This document shows, piece after piece, positions 11,345 to 25,400 of a DNA stretch of 64,000 nt. Made by a program: the position numbers and the translations under genes. The DNA is taken from NCBI GenBank assembly GCA_013399855.1, contig VXAY01001951.1, forward strand, positions 236,593 through 300,592. Reading direction: 5' to 3'. Positions within the stretch are counted from its first letter, which is position 1; every line of letters begins with the position of its first letter. Origin of the DNA: Oxyruncus cristatus. Taxonomy: Eukaryota > Chordata > Aves > Passeriformes > Cotingidae. Below the pieces are notes generated by a model that was given only the letters and a program-made list of their open reading frames with translations, did no database searches and was not told the DNA's origin.

Positions 11345-13440
11345 TCAGCAGCCACTGATCATGAGATCTTCAGCAAAATCATCCATTGTGTTTAGAAACT
11401 CCCCACAGAAGGTACAGGCTGTATTTGAAGGCCACCACTCAATCCAAGTGCTGGAGTCCAAAGGGTACTGGAATCTAGGAAAAACAACAGAAAATGATCA
11501 TTTGCTGCTGAGATTTGGGAAGGAAAATGTCAAGCAGAAAAAGAAATTCCGATGTGAAATTGTGTACAACACACTGGTGGAAGCAATACTTTAAAAAGTA
11601 AATCAATTCTATGTTACACGACAATTATTACATGTAAACAGGTCAAACTCTAAGATTAAATGTTCTGGTGCACGTTCTTGTGGCAAATGACTTACCTGAA
11701 ATTGTAACCAATGCTTATCTTTAGGGCTTCTTTTCCCATGATCAAATACTGCTCTCCTGGGCTCAGTTCAACATCTGCACAGGTCTTCTTTTTAACAAAG
11801 GTGATTTCATCATTTTTTTGAGCAAAAGCCTGCCCTGAGGTAGGATGAGAGGAATTGGACAATTTCACAAAGGGGATTTCCAGTCACTCAGGCAGAAAAC
11901 ACTACATTGTTCTCCAGCCCAGCCCAGCCAAGGGGTCTCTGTGCCACCAGTTCTGTGACAGCAGAATTTGACGACATAAACCCAAGTTTCTTGTGAAAGA
12001 TTTTTTCCAGTTAAATCTGAATGGCAAATAAACCTTGTGCACATTAAATATTTTTATATTATGGTCATTTTAAGGACACATTGGATGCCTAAACTCAGAG
12101 GAAAAATGGGTGTCATCTTCAGTTCTGCAGGACTTACAAGTATCTACCTTTGCCACAGGTAAGACAGTGAGTGCCTGAAAACATTCCAACATCCTTTCTC
12201 CCAGAAACAGAGACATGGAGCAGGACTCTCACCTCTTTTGTAGAGATCCAGAAGAGTTGCAGAATACTTCACAAAAGCACCTTCCTCACTGCGAGACAAG
12301 ATGTTCACTTTATAAACTGCAGAACAACACAAACCAAACCTCTTGTTATTCCTTGTTCCTGCAACATTCATCCTGAACATACCACAGCTGCTCAGAAGGA
12401 GAACTTGATGCCCCTCTACAACACTAATTTCTGGGAATACAGGGTAGCTTTATGTTATAGGGCCAGGAAACACCGACAAGTTCTACCCATGTCTAATCTG
12501 ATGGAAGCTCTACCCACGCTCTCATCTAATACCCCACAACTCCCTCTGACCCCAAAGCCACACAAATCGTACCAAGCAAGAGACAACTCAGTTTATCAGC
12601 AGAAGTCAGTGTTTGTTAGCAGAGCTCAGTGTTTATTAGCAGAATTCAGTGTTTATTAGCAGAACTCATCAGATCAGGCTCCCTGGTGCCCTGACCCTGC
12701 TGACGTGACTTTTATTCAGCAGAGTATAGGCAGCACTTGCCCTTCTCTGCTCCAGTTTGTCACCCCATGCCACTGTCAACCCCACTGAGTTTTTAATCAC
12801 TCAAGATCAAAGTGTTTTGCAGCCCTGGTAAGCAAGCAGACATTTCAGAGCACATGAAGTAGGTAATGACAAATATTACCGTATGCAATGTCCCTCTGAC
12901 AGGCAGCTTCTCTCCTGCTCTCAGCAGTTATTGACTCATCAAGTCTCCTCTGGACTTTACTACACTCAGCTACGTCGAGAAAGGAGAAGTCAGTGTTAAG
13001 AGACTGCCATCAGAATAAATACATCCTAATAAATAAATAAATGAAAACATCATGGACCTCCACCTGCTTGGGATAATCGCTCTGACAACACCATAATATG
13101 GCATTGCACGCTGGACCTGTGAATATTTAAAACACAAAACAACACCCTCAATGGCCTGACTCAATCCACTCAGACTTCCATGATCACACTGCACATTCGC
13201 TTTTTTTAAATTACTGTTAAGTGTAAAATTTGAAGAAGAACCAGCTGTGCTCTTATGAGGATTTCCCCCTTATGTTCAGTGTGGTTTTGTTCAAAGCACT
13301 GCCCTGCATTTTCCCACCAACTGAAATGGAGAAATATCTTAAACCAAGTTTACCTTCCATGCATTTGCATTCATCTCCTTGGCACAATCTCACAAGTTTT
13401 TCATTTCCATAGGGGTTGTAAAATATAGTGCACCTTTTCT
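11345..13440 (-). CDS. C5: C5 exons 37-41: C345C (netrin-like) domain and stop
   Basis: Exons: 13354-13440, 12880-12969, 12233-12316, 11696-11834, 11345-11474. Cysteine-rich motifs [30 protein letters not shown] and [19 protein letters not shown] match the C345C module that contacts C6 and C7 and the convertase. The protein ends AEDLMISGC, as in human (AEDIFLNGC), with TGA at 11347-11345. Confidence 0.95.
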
Positions 13441-16400
13441 CTAGAAGAAATAACAAGCACATATAGAAAAGCAACACTGAAACTTTTGAGTCCAAAGTTG
13501 AGTGAGCTTAAAATAACACAGACTCAAAAGCTGTGAAAGAAAGAAAAACATTGACTTCCAGGAGGAATACAGAGTTAGAGGGCAAACAGGGATGTGAGGC
13601 CAGGGAACACGTACCTGGTGCGTGATATTCATACACAGTGAACGTGGCAGGGTTCAGCATTCCAACCCGGAAGAGCTCACTGATTCGGAACCCAACACAC
13701 AGGAACTTATCTGCTGGCACCTGTTTGACGGGCACAGGAATTAGGGAGCTCTAAAGGCACCAAAGCCATTGCAAAGAGCAAAAGCAGGGCTTACAGTGAT
13801 GCAAAGGGTAACATACAGAGTCGATCTGCAGGACAACGTGCCCGTCCTTTATCTCATAATCTGCTATCAGCTGGTCAACTCCACTTGCAAGCTGGAGGGG
13901 ACAGGAAAAGATGAACAGTGAATATTAGAGTTCTGTCAGAAAGAGTTAGTAAGAGAGAAAAAGTTCTCTAATACTTGCAGTGGATAAATCCTCTGGATTT
14001 GCTTCCAATCCACTGACCAGCCCAATGTCCATCACAGTGTGAGCAGACCCCGACTGGGGCTCCCTTGCACTGGGCCTGTACCTAAAACAGATTAAAAATA
14101 AAAGAGATTAAACCCAGTATTAGTTAACCATGACTGAAGTTAAAAATACTTGAATGTGATCCCAGAAAAACCTAAGGAAAATTCTGGCAACATTTAGTAA
14201 ACACAGTAAACTCATAATGAAGCCTTTCAGATTTATGCCACGAAGAAGCTTTTCCTAATCATTACGTTCTAGGAGAGCCCAAGTATAAACTGAAGAAAGA
14301 GATCCCAAGGAAATCACAACCTTTGGCTCTAATTCAGTTTACTCACACACACAGAGTAAAAAAATGGGAGAAACAGAAAGAGAAGATCAGAAGAGCAGGT
14401 GCAAATACTGACAAACCAACCCATGAGCTGCACTTACTTTGCACAAGCCTCCAGGCGCCCCAGTGGCTCCCCTTCTCTTCTTGTGTGACCTGTTCATACC
14501 AAGTAGAGTCAAATAAGTCATTTTATGGCTCTTCAGCAGCCCAAAGTTCTCACAAAGCGTTTTCACAACTGAAAGATAATTCCTTAAGTTGTTTTGGCAG
14601 CTGTTTTTAAAGGAGCTCATTGTCTAGGCACAAACAAGTAACATTTACTTCCTTTACAACTCAGGTGAAATTATGGTTTTAAGGCTTGATGTAGTTTATT
14701 GTGTATTTATCTTATTGAAACTACTTGGTGGCAAAAGCTCAGAGTGTGATTCTATACCCTGATCCAACTGGATTAGAACTCTCACTGCTTTGTAGAACTC
14801 ACGGCCACCCCCTCCCACTCCCATCCTATTTCTGTCTTCTCACTCCCCCAACTGCAAAAACTCTGCCAATAAATGACCAAAAATGCACCTAACAGAGATA
14901 GATTAAATATTAGTTCTATTCACCAAAAGGTAATAGTTTCAAAAAGGTCTAAAAAGGCTTTTAGCAACTTCTTTTCCAGTTCTGCATGTGGAAAGTGGCA
15001 GATTTTATTTCGTTCTTAATAAGAAACACTGTTTAAAAAACAAGGATTTTATCCCTCCCTTGCACTGACCTGAGTAGTGACAGTTAATATTATATTAACC
15101 CTTTACCATCATCTCTCTTTGGAACAATCTTCAGGTCAAAGTTACAGGACTCTTCAGAAGTGCCAATTGTGTTATACACTGTCCTCACCTGCACAGGTGA
15201 AAAATAAACCAGGCAAAACAGAAGCAGCATTAAAAAATCCTCAAAACTGGCATAAAACTGGGAAAAATCATACTGGGAAAAGTCTAAACAAGTCTGGTTT
15301 ACTGGTATTGTGACAATACCAGCAAAGCAGAGGAAACAAATTATCAGCACAGATAGAAATGGGGAACTCCTGAGCAAAACCACACCACTCTTGCTGGTCG
15401 TGTTTAAGAGACTAAATACATTTTCTAAACAGTTCCTGATATTTTGTGAATGTAAATAAGAGCACACAAGGACATCCACATCTCAGATTTGTCCAAATTT
15501 GATGCTAGAAGAGGCTGCGAAAGATTAGCAAATGTTTCATGGCAACATGAAGCTTAATATTTAGGCACACAAAAACCATTCCTTTGAATATTGCAAGAAA
15601 ACAGTGTTTCCACTGCTTAATAAGCCAGACTAAAGGAGAATTATTTCTCAGAATTGATGACTAATTTGGGTCTTCCCTGTTTGGCTGATTAAGCAGAGAC
15701 AGTAAAACTGATGAGCACTAAAGTTAGGTTGATCATCTATTTGGTGTGGACTTGGTGGTCTTAAAAGTTTTTCCTAACCTTAAGGATTCACAGAGGATTT
15801 ATGGAACAGAAAACCTTCAGCGGAGAGAAAGAAACTTCCCATCTTCTCTCCCAGTAGCCAGAAGTCATACAATGGCTGGTGGTTAATCCAACTCAGAGCC
15901 ATAATAACATCCATCACTTCAGGGCACCAGTGGGACAGTTTATGGGAAATTTCAGTTTCTTTTTCATTGTCAGTATTACTGAACCAGAAATGCCATTTAA
16001 CCCCTTGGTTGCAGGCTTACATTTACTGTAGCTATGCCAGTGCTGCTGCCAGTGCTCACATAGATGTCATCATGCAAAGGTGCCTGAAGGATTGAGGGGA
16101 AATAATGAGTTATAAATTAATCATTCAGATTAGCAACCATTAGCGACAACTCAGGTCAGATGACCTGCCTGTCTGGTTTGCATTTCAAATACATAAGAGG
16201 GTCTGATGCTACAAACATAATCTGTCAAAAAATACTTGATAGGAACAAGCAGAGATGTTAATTTTAAAAGAATTTTAAAATGCATTAAACATAGCAGATA
16301 AACAAGTCCTTGAACATTTCCCATACCAAATTAATGCCAGTTTGTTATAAGAAAAAGCTACTTCGGTAGCAGTTTGAAAGTTCAAATAATTATTTAACAA

Positions 16401-19400
16401 GTTTATAAGAATTCTGTTTTTTCCTTAAAAAGCAATATTATTCACTCACTGCCATAGCTCTTCCCACGAAATTATCTTCTGTCAGTTTAAATACGTTCAG
16501 GGGTCCGTTGTTTTTGTAGGAAACTTTCACATCCATGTCCAAATTGAGCCGTTTGACAAGAAGGGAATATTCAGTCAGGGCCTCAAGGGCATTGATTGTG
16601 TCCTGCCAGAAATCAATTACAAAGAATTAATGCCTATTAAATTCTATTTGTAAAAGACGTATAAATTAAATTCTATTTACAAAATTTCTATTTGTAACAA
16701 CCCCATGCAAAGAAGTCATATTTGCCAGAGACAAAGAATATCTTGGCCACGGAATCACTTGATATGAGGGACACTGAATTTGTCACTGTGATCATATTAT
16801 CCTTTAAAAATGTTCATGTCATAAAATCATGGAATCCCAGAATGGTTTAGGTTGTAGGGACCTTAAAGCTTGTCTTGTTCCAACTGGGACACCTTCCACC
16901 AGACCAGGTTGCTCAGATCCCCATCCAACCTGGCCTTGGACACTTCCAGGGATGGGGCAAAATGTCTCGGATTTTGGCACTTGAAGAACAAGGACAAAAT
17001 CTTTCCAAGCCCACCTGAGTTGAATAAAATCCTCCTCCATATCTTTGTTCCTCAGAGAGCCATCTGATGATCGACTTGGCGTAGCTTTCATCCCCTCTTA
17101 GCAGAGCAGTGAGCAAAGCATAGGCTGTGGTTTCAACCATCTGGGCAGTGACAGAGCTGGGAGTGTGTTGGTCTTGAGTCTTGAAAGTGTCTTTCCAAAA
17201 CCTGTAGATAGGAGGGTTACCTGCACAAGGGTAAAAGGAAGGTTCCAGACTGAAACACAGCAACAGCTCTGCAGGATGCACAAGGTGTAAATGACTAAAC
17301 CTGTGCCTCACAGAAATACATTGAAAATTAATCCCGTGCACAATGGTTTCAAACAGGGATGGAAAGGATTTTACCAGTTTCTTTTCCAGTCTTGCACTTA
17401 GAAAGTGGAAGAATTTATTCCAGTTTTATTCTTAGTGAGAAGCACTGCTGAGAAAAGTGTTCAAAATGCAAAAGTGTTCGAATAGAAATGTTGAAAGTGC
17501 AAGTGTTGGAAAGACAAGGTGGGTATTGCCCACTCAGGACAAGGGGACAAGGAGGAACTTGCTCTGCATCTACCAGGAGATGAAGATACACTTCCCTTGC
17601 ACTAGGGAGTCCAATGTTTAGACTAGAAAGCGATGATAAACAGACCTGATGTAAAGCAGCTGATGGGATTTGCTGGTCGTGAACAGCAACAGAGCGGCCA
17701 AACAAAGCAGGCACCGCTGAAACTCACTCTCCAAGCAGTGCCATCACACCAGGGAATTAAAAAATACTGCAAGAACAGGTGTCTGAGAGCAAAACCCAGC
17801 ACAGACTGAGAGGACTGAACAATACCTATGACAAAAGCTTCCCCCTTGAGCTTCGAGAAGGCCTCCCGTGCCGAGTGATGGTCCGGGTCCACGAGAGCCA
17901 GGGCGTAGGAAGCGATGGCCATGGTGAAGGGGCTCTGAGCAAACTGCACGTTCCTCACCAAATAATCTCCTGCCTTGCTTTTGGCATCGTGGATTTTCTG
18001 TAAAGATGGACAGGCTACAGCTCACATCTGTCAGAGTTAAAGAAGCACATCTCCCCTTGGGAGAAAATACAGATGTGTAATGTTCTCCGCAATATATCTT
18101 ATGATAAACTGACCCAGAAACTCCTGGTTGTTCTTTCACTGATCTTGAAAGAGAAACAAAACAGGTAAGTATTTGAAACTGAAGAAAGTCCCTTGATTTC
18201 TTTGAACAAATGTTAAAGCAAATGGAAGAAATTAGAACCCACCGGCAGAAATTAAAATCTTATTTACCTGAGTAGGACATATTTTAATGGACTTGTCGAT
18301 TCCAATAATGGAAAATGCTGTGAGATACAGAGATTTTTCTTTAGCTTCTCTAGGTAACGTACCCTACAAGGATCAAATGAAAATAATTAAATAGAAAATA
18401 AAGTTGATTAAATAAATAGAACTTTTCACAGTTTAGGTGAGGACACAAATAGAATTCCTGGAAGAAGTATCAGTTTAGTTTAACCTGAAAATACATTGGC
18501 TCTTTGGAAGGTAACAGCTTATTTGTACAAAAAGGAGATCAAAATATATAAATTTATTGACAAGCCAGGACTATTATGTTGTAAAATCATCCTACATAAC
18601 CCTTTTCTAAATATTAAGAAGTGGCAAGCAGCTACTTTAAGTGGGAAGACAGAAAGGTTTGCAAGACTGTGGTGCTTCTGAAATGAATTTAGGAAAAGGC
18701 AAATCTAGCAAAATTGTCTTGAATGGGTGTTTTGGTGAAGTGCAGCCTAAAATCTCTTGCATTGCTAAAACACTTTATTTCCTGGTGACTTCAGTTTTTA
18801 CTCTCTAAGCATAGAAAATGTTCGGGTTTTCCTACCTGGAGTTTCACTGGTTGGTAGTTGGAAAATTCACTGAACGACCCATCTGGCATTTGACAGTCAT
18901 CAATCAGCCAGAGCAGGGAATCACAGACAGAAATCTGGTCAAGATTGATATATTGATACACTTGTCCAAGAATCCTTAAAGCAAAAGCTGTCAGCCTGCC
19001 AGGGAAACCAAACACGTGTGTGTAGATTAGCAGGTACTCCCACACTGCTGGGGGCAGACAGAAATCTGCACTGTTTATGATTTGGGGATCCCCCACACTC
19101 CCACACTTCAAAGGATTAATGAAGATGAATTTTAAATTTAACTTCACAAACGGGCGATAGTTACTGCAATAATTTTAAAGTGGGATCAATTCCCATGTTT
19201 CAGGGGAGGGACTCATTCCATCCCAAACCCATCTGGTGAACTACGGACGTGAATGAAAGATTTGGCAAGCGAAAGGAAGGAAACAAAAGGTATTACTTAA
19301 AGCTGTAAGGTCTGATTAAATCTACCATCACACTCACCTCTCATGCTCACTAAAAGTATGGAAGCAAAGGAGTAAAAAAAGCCTTTTTAATTAATTCTGG

Positions 19401-22400
19401 CCAAAAACCCCCTTCTGACTCACCATGTGCTGGCTTGCCCATTCTTCCACATGCTGTAGGAGCGGTCAGCATTTTGGAATGACAGGATGCTCACGATTCC
19501 TAAGGGATGTATCAGGCACAAAACAAGCCATGAGAATTATATTTGCTCCCTCAGCTGTATAATCTTTCACTGGTGCACCTCTCCAGCTCTGAAGCAAGGG
19601 AGGCAGATTTTTCTACCTTCTTTCATCTTCCTCCTCATCCGAGTTCTCGAAGTCAAGGTTTCAGGACCCAGTAAATGCCAGTTGTCCGACTCTTCCAAGT
19701 AGCGAAACACGTAAAAAACAGGGGCAACGCTCATGAATTCTGCCTCTGCACTGCCCCTGGGCAGCTCAGTCAGCACCCTGAGCCCACGGGGACTGAGGAC
19801 TGTGGCCATCACTTCACCCATCAGATGGCCTGTGGAAAGAAAAAACCAAAATGTATTGACATGAGGGATCAGGAAAGAGAAACCCAGGGCAGTTGTGCAG
19901 CGCTTACAAGCAAACATTCTGCCTGAGGGACTTCAATTCCTACACAAAGAGGTGGCTTGCAAAGACTTTTCTCACAGGAGAAAGAACCCAGGCACAAAAT
20001 AGATAAACTTAATGCAAAATAGGAGAAATAGATGTTAGAAAGTACATGTGCAGCGCAGCAAAAGTTTCAATTTACCTTTCACACTGACGCTTCTGTCGAT
20101 TTGGGTTTTAGGGACCAGGTTCAGGGGGACTTTGTATCGAAATTCTTGTCGTCTCTTGATTGAACCTGTAGTTGAACATGTGTATATTTACATATATATG
20201 TCACACTGCACAATCTAAATCGACAGATGTTCAGCTGCAACAGCCAGATTTAAGGTTACAACAGATTTAAGGTCAGCAACAGAAATTCCTGTGAGAATTT
20301 GAAAACTAGAAATACTCCCAAAGGGACATGCAAACAATGCTAGTCTTTGAAAAAGAGAAGGTGCAAACTCCTTATCTTGCTGTTGCCTTTTTTGTTGCAA
20401 AATAAAATTTGATCTAGACTTAAACTCTGTGGTTTCTGTGGCTAAATGAGAACATGCTCTATTTTCATTAATAAAGCACCTGCTGGTTGGTTTTCAGGCA
20501 CACTGAGGAAAGCTTGGTATCACATCACACTGAAAGATACATATAAAGCTTCCTTTAAGAAATTTTCAAAAATAAATTTGAAAGACTTGCTATTTGAGAT
20601 GGATTTGAAGTCAATGAAAGGACAGGAAATCCTTGGGAAAGGACTTATGTACAGTATCTCAGGAAGGAGAAATTCCAGTTTTTTCACATTATGGAAAACT
20701 TGATCATCCCAAATCCAAGAACAGGAAAAAATAATCCAAGGACACACGGTCAATTCTCACCATAAACGCCCTGTGGATCCAAAGTGAAACCCGCATGAAG
20801 CTCTTTCTTGATGCCCTCTGGCTGAAATCATCAAGAGGAAAGAAGTGGGAAATGGAAACAGTTCTGTTTAATTAAATAGATCAGCTGAAACAACAGCTTA
20901 AAACCACTTTTGCCTTCTACAACTTTTCCTGCAGTTGAGTGTTACTTCACTGTTCTACAGCTGCTCCACGTAAATTTAAATCAGAGTTCTATCTCCCATG
21001 ACTCGTGAGAAAATTTAAGAAAATATTTAAAGAAAAGCTTAGGAAAGTGAAAAATCACCAAAAGAAAGTGTCTTTCAGTGGAGCATTCTTAACCAGCTGA
21101 AAATGCAGACCAAATAACCTAGAATGAAGTATTCTCCTTGCTTACAGAGTTATAATAAATCTATTTATACCTATAATCTCTCTGACAATTCTAACAGTCA
21201 AGGTTTAAAAATGAGTATGCTCCAGTACTCAGTCAGGCATTTTTCCCCTGCCCACACCTCCGTGAATTCAAGGACATCGTGTGAGATTTTGGATTCTGAT
21301 AGTATGAGAATCAAGCAGTATTTATGTATCGATTTAATTCCCGTTCTTGTGACTGAATCAGTACGAAACTCAAACCCGCCACGAACATTTAGGTTCTCTT
21401 TTTCTTACCATGACACGTAAAGTTTTAACCACAATCTCACTGTTCCTGGGGCTCAGCAGCGTGAAGTTGACAGTGTGGAGACCTAATTCCAAGGGGAGTA
21501 TCCGGAATGTCACCGGGGCTGAAGACTCCCCGTCCAGATTCCTGAATTTGCAGCTGCGTGTCCTCGACCCAGAGGCTGCAGAGTCTCCAAAAGTACAGAT
21601 TCCACTTCCAGCTGCTATTTTAACACAGAACTGAAATGTGGGAAGATTTTAATGTTTCACCTCCGTGTCAGGTACAACACCAGGGGCATATTAAAGCCAC
21701 TGGAATATTATTAATTATTGTAATGGTATTTTCTCTTTACAATACACATAATACCAGCTTAAGGACTGGAGAAATCTGATCCAAGGATCTGTTTATACTG
21801 GACACTGGCAGGGGAAATGCTTTTTTAGTTTATTATGCTAATCTTTCCCTGGAACTCATTAGCACAAATTACCTGAATTGCAGAGGCTTTATGGTTATAA
21901 ACTGATCCTTTTAATTCAATTTGTTCTCCTCGTACCACGGAATAAGGGACATAAATGCTCAGGAAAATGTCTTTCACAACCTGGATTTCCAAAGGTGCAG
22001 CAACACATATACCTAAGAAAATTAAAAATATAAAGCAGAGTGTCTTATCCACCCTCCTGATGAACAAGTTCGAAAAAAGTCTTGACATACTTTAGTGGTG
22101 ACTTATCATTTTTCAGTGTGTACTTGGAAACTGTCCAAGCTCTTTAAAAGTGCCCAGGCTCTTGCTTCCTGTTCCAAGCTGCTGCCTCCCCCTCTTCACA
22201 CACTTAACTGACACACCAGGTCTTTTGGGTTGCTTCTTCCCAAAGTGAGAAACAAATTTGCTGCTTGGATTACCAAACCAGCTGGAAAATCCCAAGTCCC
22301 TGAGCTATTGGTGTCAGGACAATGCAAAGTTGTGCCGGGGAAGACCCACTTACTATTTGTTCTTATATTCTTCCTATTCACATATTAAGGGCCACTGTCA

Positions 22401-25400
22401 CACACAAGACAGGCTTTGTTTTCCCAGTCACTGAGATTCACAATATTAAGTGAATTCCTTTCCCTAAAGTATATGTTTTGATGTTTTGTTTCCCTGTTTA
22501 GCAACTAGAAAGTGAACGTTTTAGAACACGTGTGTCAACCTCAAGGTGAGGTTCTGCCAAGCTCCCTAATTCTTTAGCTCCAAACTAATTAGTCTGCAGT
22601 GCTTACCTTTATCAGAAATGCCAACACCTTGTACTTCCCAGGTGGTCAGTGAGTCGGGCAAGGTGACAGACAGAGTCTTTGACCTGTGTTAAAAGCGTTA
22701 GTCCATTTACCACGGAAACACCATCAGCTCATCAACACAACAACAGGACCTGCCCAGAGCAACTCCTGTACCTGAGAGACTCAGGCAGCTCTGAGAACCT
22801 AATCAGAGAAGAGAAATTCTGGAATTTGGTTTGAATAAACCTGGGTTTAGCTGCTTTCACAGGAGGTGGGATTTAGGAAGGTCGAAAAGGAAAGGAAAAG
22901 TGACTCCAATCTGGCCCCACACAGCATATCCTGCACGAGGGAAACAATGCAGGAGTAGTTTTTCTGGATGAGACTGTGTTTCAGCACACCAAGGCTACCC
23001 AGCTTACCTCCAGTTTAGCACTTCCTTTCTATAAAGCTGATTTGAGAAAAGTAGTACCTGGAGGAAACTTGGTGAACTTCCCACAGCCAGCTTTCAGGGA
23101 AGTAGCTACGAACTTGTGCCTCATCCAGGTCCAAGAGAGCCTCAAAATCTGAAGAACATAAATGAAGCAAGTCAGAAAAACCCAACAAAACCATCTGCCA
23201 GTGACCACCAAAGGCTTCAAAATCATCTTTTTTTTTCTTTTCTGATACTGTATTTTGCTCACTTGCCTCAGGTTAACCCTGAGATAAGTAAAAAGGTATT
23301 TGAATACCCTCAGTCAAAAGTCTGTGTTAATCCCACCTCACCCATTTACACATGTGAATACCTGTCCAATATCCTGACAGATTACCTTGTAAACAAGCCA
23401 TTATAGAGAGAGACTGGGAGACAAGGAATTTCACAGGTCCAGCCTCTGTATTTCCCCAAATTCTGCTGGAACAGGGGACTCCAAGCTCTCATACTCACGC
23501 ATTCTGGCCAAGGTTAGGAGCTTGTTTGGCTCTTCCTGCCTCAGCCTGTTGGCAAATTCACAGCAGTCTTTGAAGGCAGAAATGCACCTTTGGTTACTCT
23601 GAATTCTCTGGGCTCTGTCACTGCAGGTCTCAGACACTGGGTATGCTTTGACTCCAGCCATGCAGCAATTCTTGATGTCCGAACGTTTGTATTTGGATAC
23701 TGAAACAAAAACAAAAGAATTTGCTGCCCTGAGATGAAGTTTTTGTTTCCAAAAGCACCTTGACTTGTTTGCAGAATTGCGAGGGAAGGTGCAAGCTTTG
23801 AGGATGGACATAAACTTGGGATTTTTCAAAAGCTAGTGACACACACTTAACTAATTACGATTCTGAATTAAAAATATGAATTAGATAAGAGGAGTTGTAT
23901 TACGGTTTCAGGTTTATCAGTCAAAGGTTCTTCTGGCAGGTGGTCACTGGGAAAGACTGTCAGGGGGTTTTCAGCTATGTCTCTTCAGAAAAGGAAAATA
24001 TTGTAGAACCACAGACTGGTTTGGGTTGGAAGGCACCTTAAAGATTCCACATCCTGCCATGGGCAGGGACACCTTCCACTAGACCAGGGCACTCAACTCT
24101 TAAACAAATGCTGTATTTTCAATGTGAGTGTAAATTTTACCGACTTCAAATTCAGCAAATGCCTAAAAGGCATTTTAAATAGGGTCCTCTATGAAGTCAG
24201 CTTCTATATTTGCCAACCTCTCTCTCTCCAACACATGACAAGTATTAAGCAAATACTCAGATCCTTGATTCCTAATGGATGTGATTATTTTCATAATTTT
24301 ATTATATAATTATATATAATATATATAAAATAATTATATAATTATACAGTTTAAAATATTTTGAACACCTTCTTTGAGTATCTGCTCCTTGAAGTCAGAC
24401 CGTTTGGTTCTTAACACTTCATTGCAAGGTTCGCCTGTGGAAAAAAATAAACAAATAAGTACAAAAGACATTAACTTGTTTTGTAGTAGCAGAGTCTCCT
24501 CTTAAAAGTAATTCCATAAAACCACATTCCAAATTTGTGACAATTTTTCTGTTTACTACTTTAACTGCATAAAAGTATTCTCATTTTAATGACGGTAGCT
24601 GATCCACGAGTCGTGTTTTCCTCCTATTACTTTAATTGAGTTCCAACATAACGACTGAGAATGATAACACAACGTTCCAGAGAATAAGATCCACAACTCC
24701 ATGCCTGATCCAAAGGAATGCACCTGCTCCATTTGAGTCATCAGCATTGGCATTGGTCAGAAAGACGAGCCCAGCCATTCGAAACACGTCAATGTTGTTT
24801 CTTCCTCCTCCGGCCCCACAGCCAAGGTCACTCTTCTCCAAATGGAGCATTATCTGGGGAGAAGCACACCATCAGCAAACCAAAATGTGCAGTTCATCAG
24901 ATGATGAGTGAGAAAATGGGCAGAAAGGCCCCCTTAGTGTGGAAGATGTGCTCGCAGCACACCGGAGCAATAGCTGAGCTAATTCAAGCACTGACGAGAC
25001 AGTTCAGACCTGCCTTTAAAACCTTTAAAACACACTTTACTTTTAATGTAAATTAAAAGACTGTAAATTAACTCTTTTCATAATTTTGAGCTTTTTTTCT
25101 GGCTTGAATTGCCCTTCTGCCTGTTTTCAGGCTGACTGAACACATGGCACGCCGCAGATACTGACTGTGAACATGAAACAAGGAGCAACTTGATTTTCTT
25201 TTATGGCTGCTACTTAACCTTTTCCCTTGCTCTCTTTTTTCTTCCTGTGACTCCATATATTGCCTTGTCAATAGATGACAAAGCAACAAAGGCACTGGAC
25301 TGTGTTTTCATGGTGAGTGATACAACCTCCGCTGGCTTCAGCGTCTCTTTGCTTGACTGCAGCTTAATCTGTAAATTGAAAACAAATATCGGTCATTTCG

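Noticed and set aside
12171..12659. 162-codon plus-strand frame inside the C5 gene
   Set aside because: It is antisense to C5 exon 39 and runs through the 20-bp tandem repeat. No domain is visible.
13974..13979. GT donor (A/GTATTA) for the C5 exon ending near 13979
   Set aside because: It would shift the frame and give a stop after five residues (TCKWS) in the next exon, whereas the GC donor preserves a human-like alignment.
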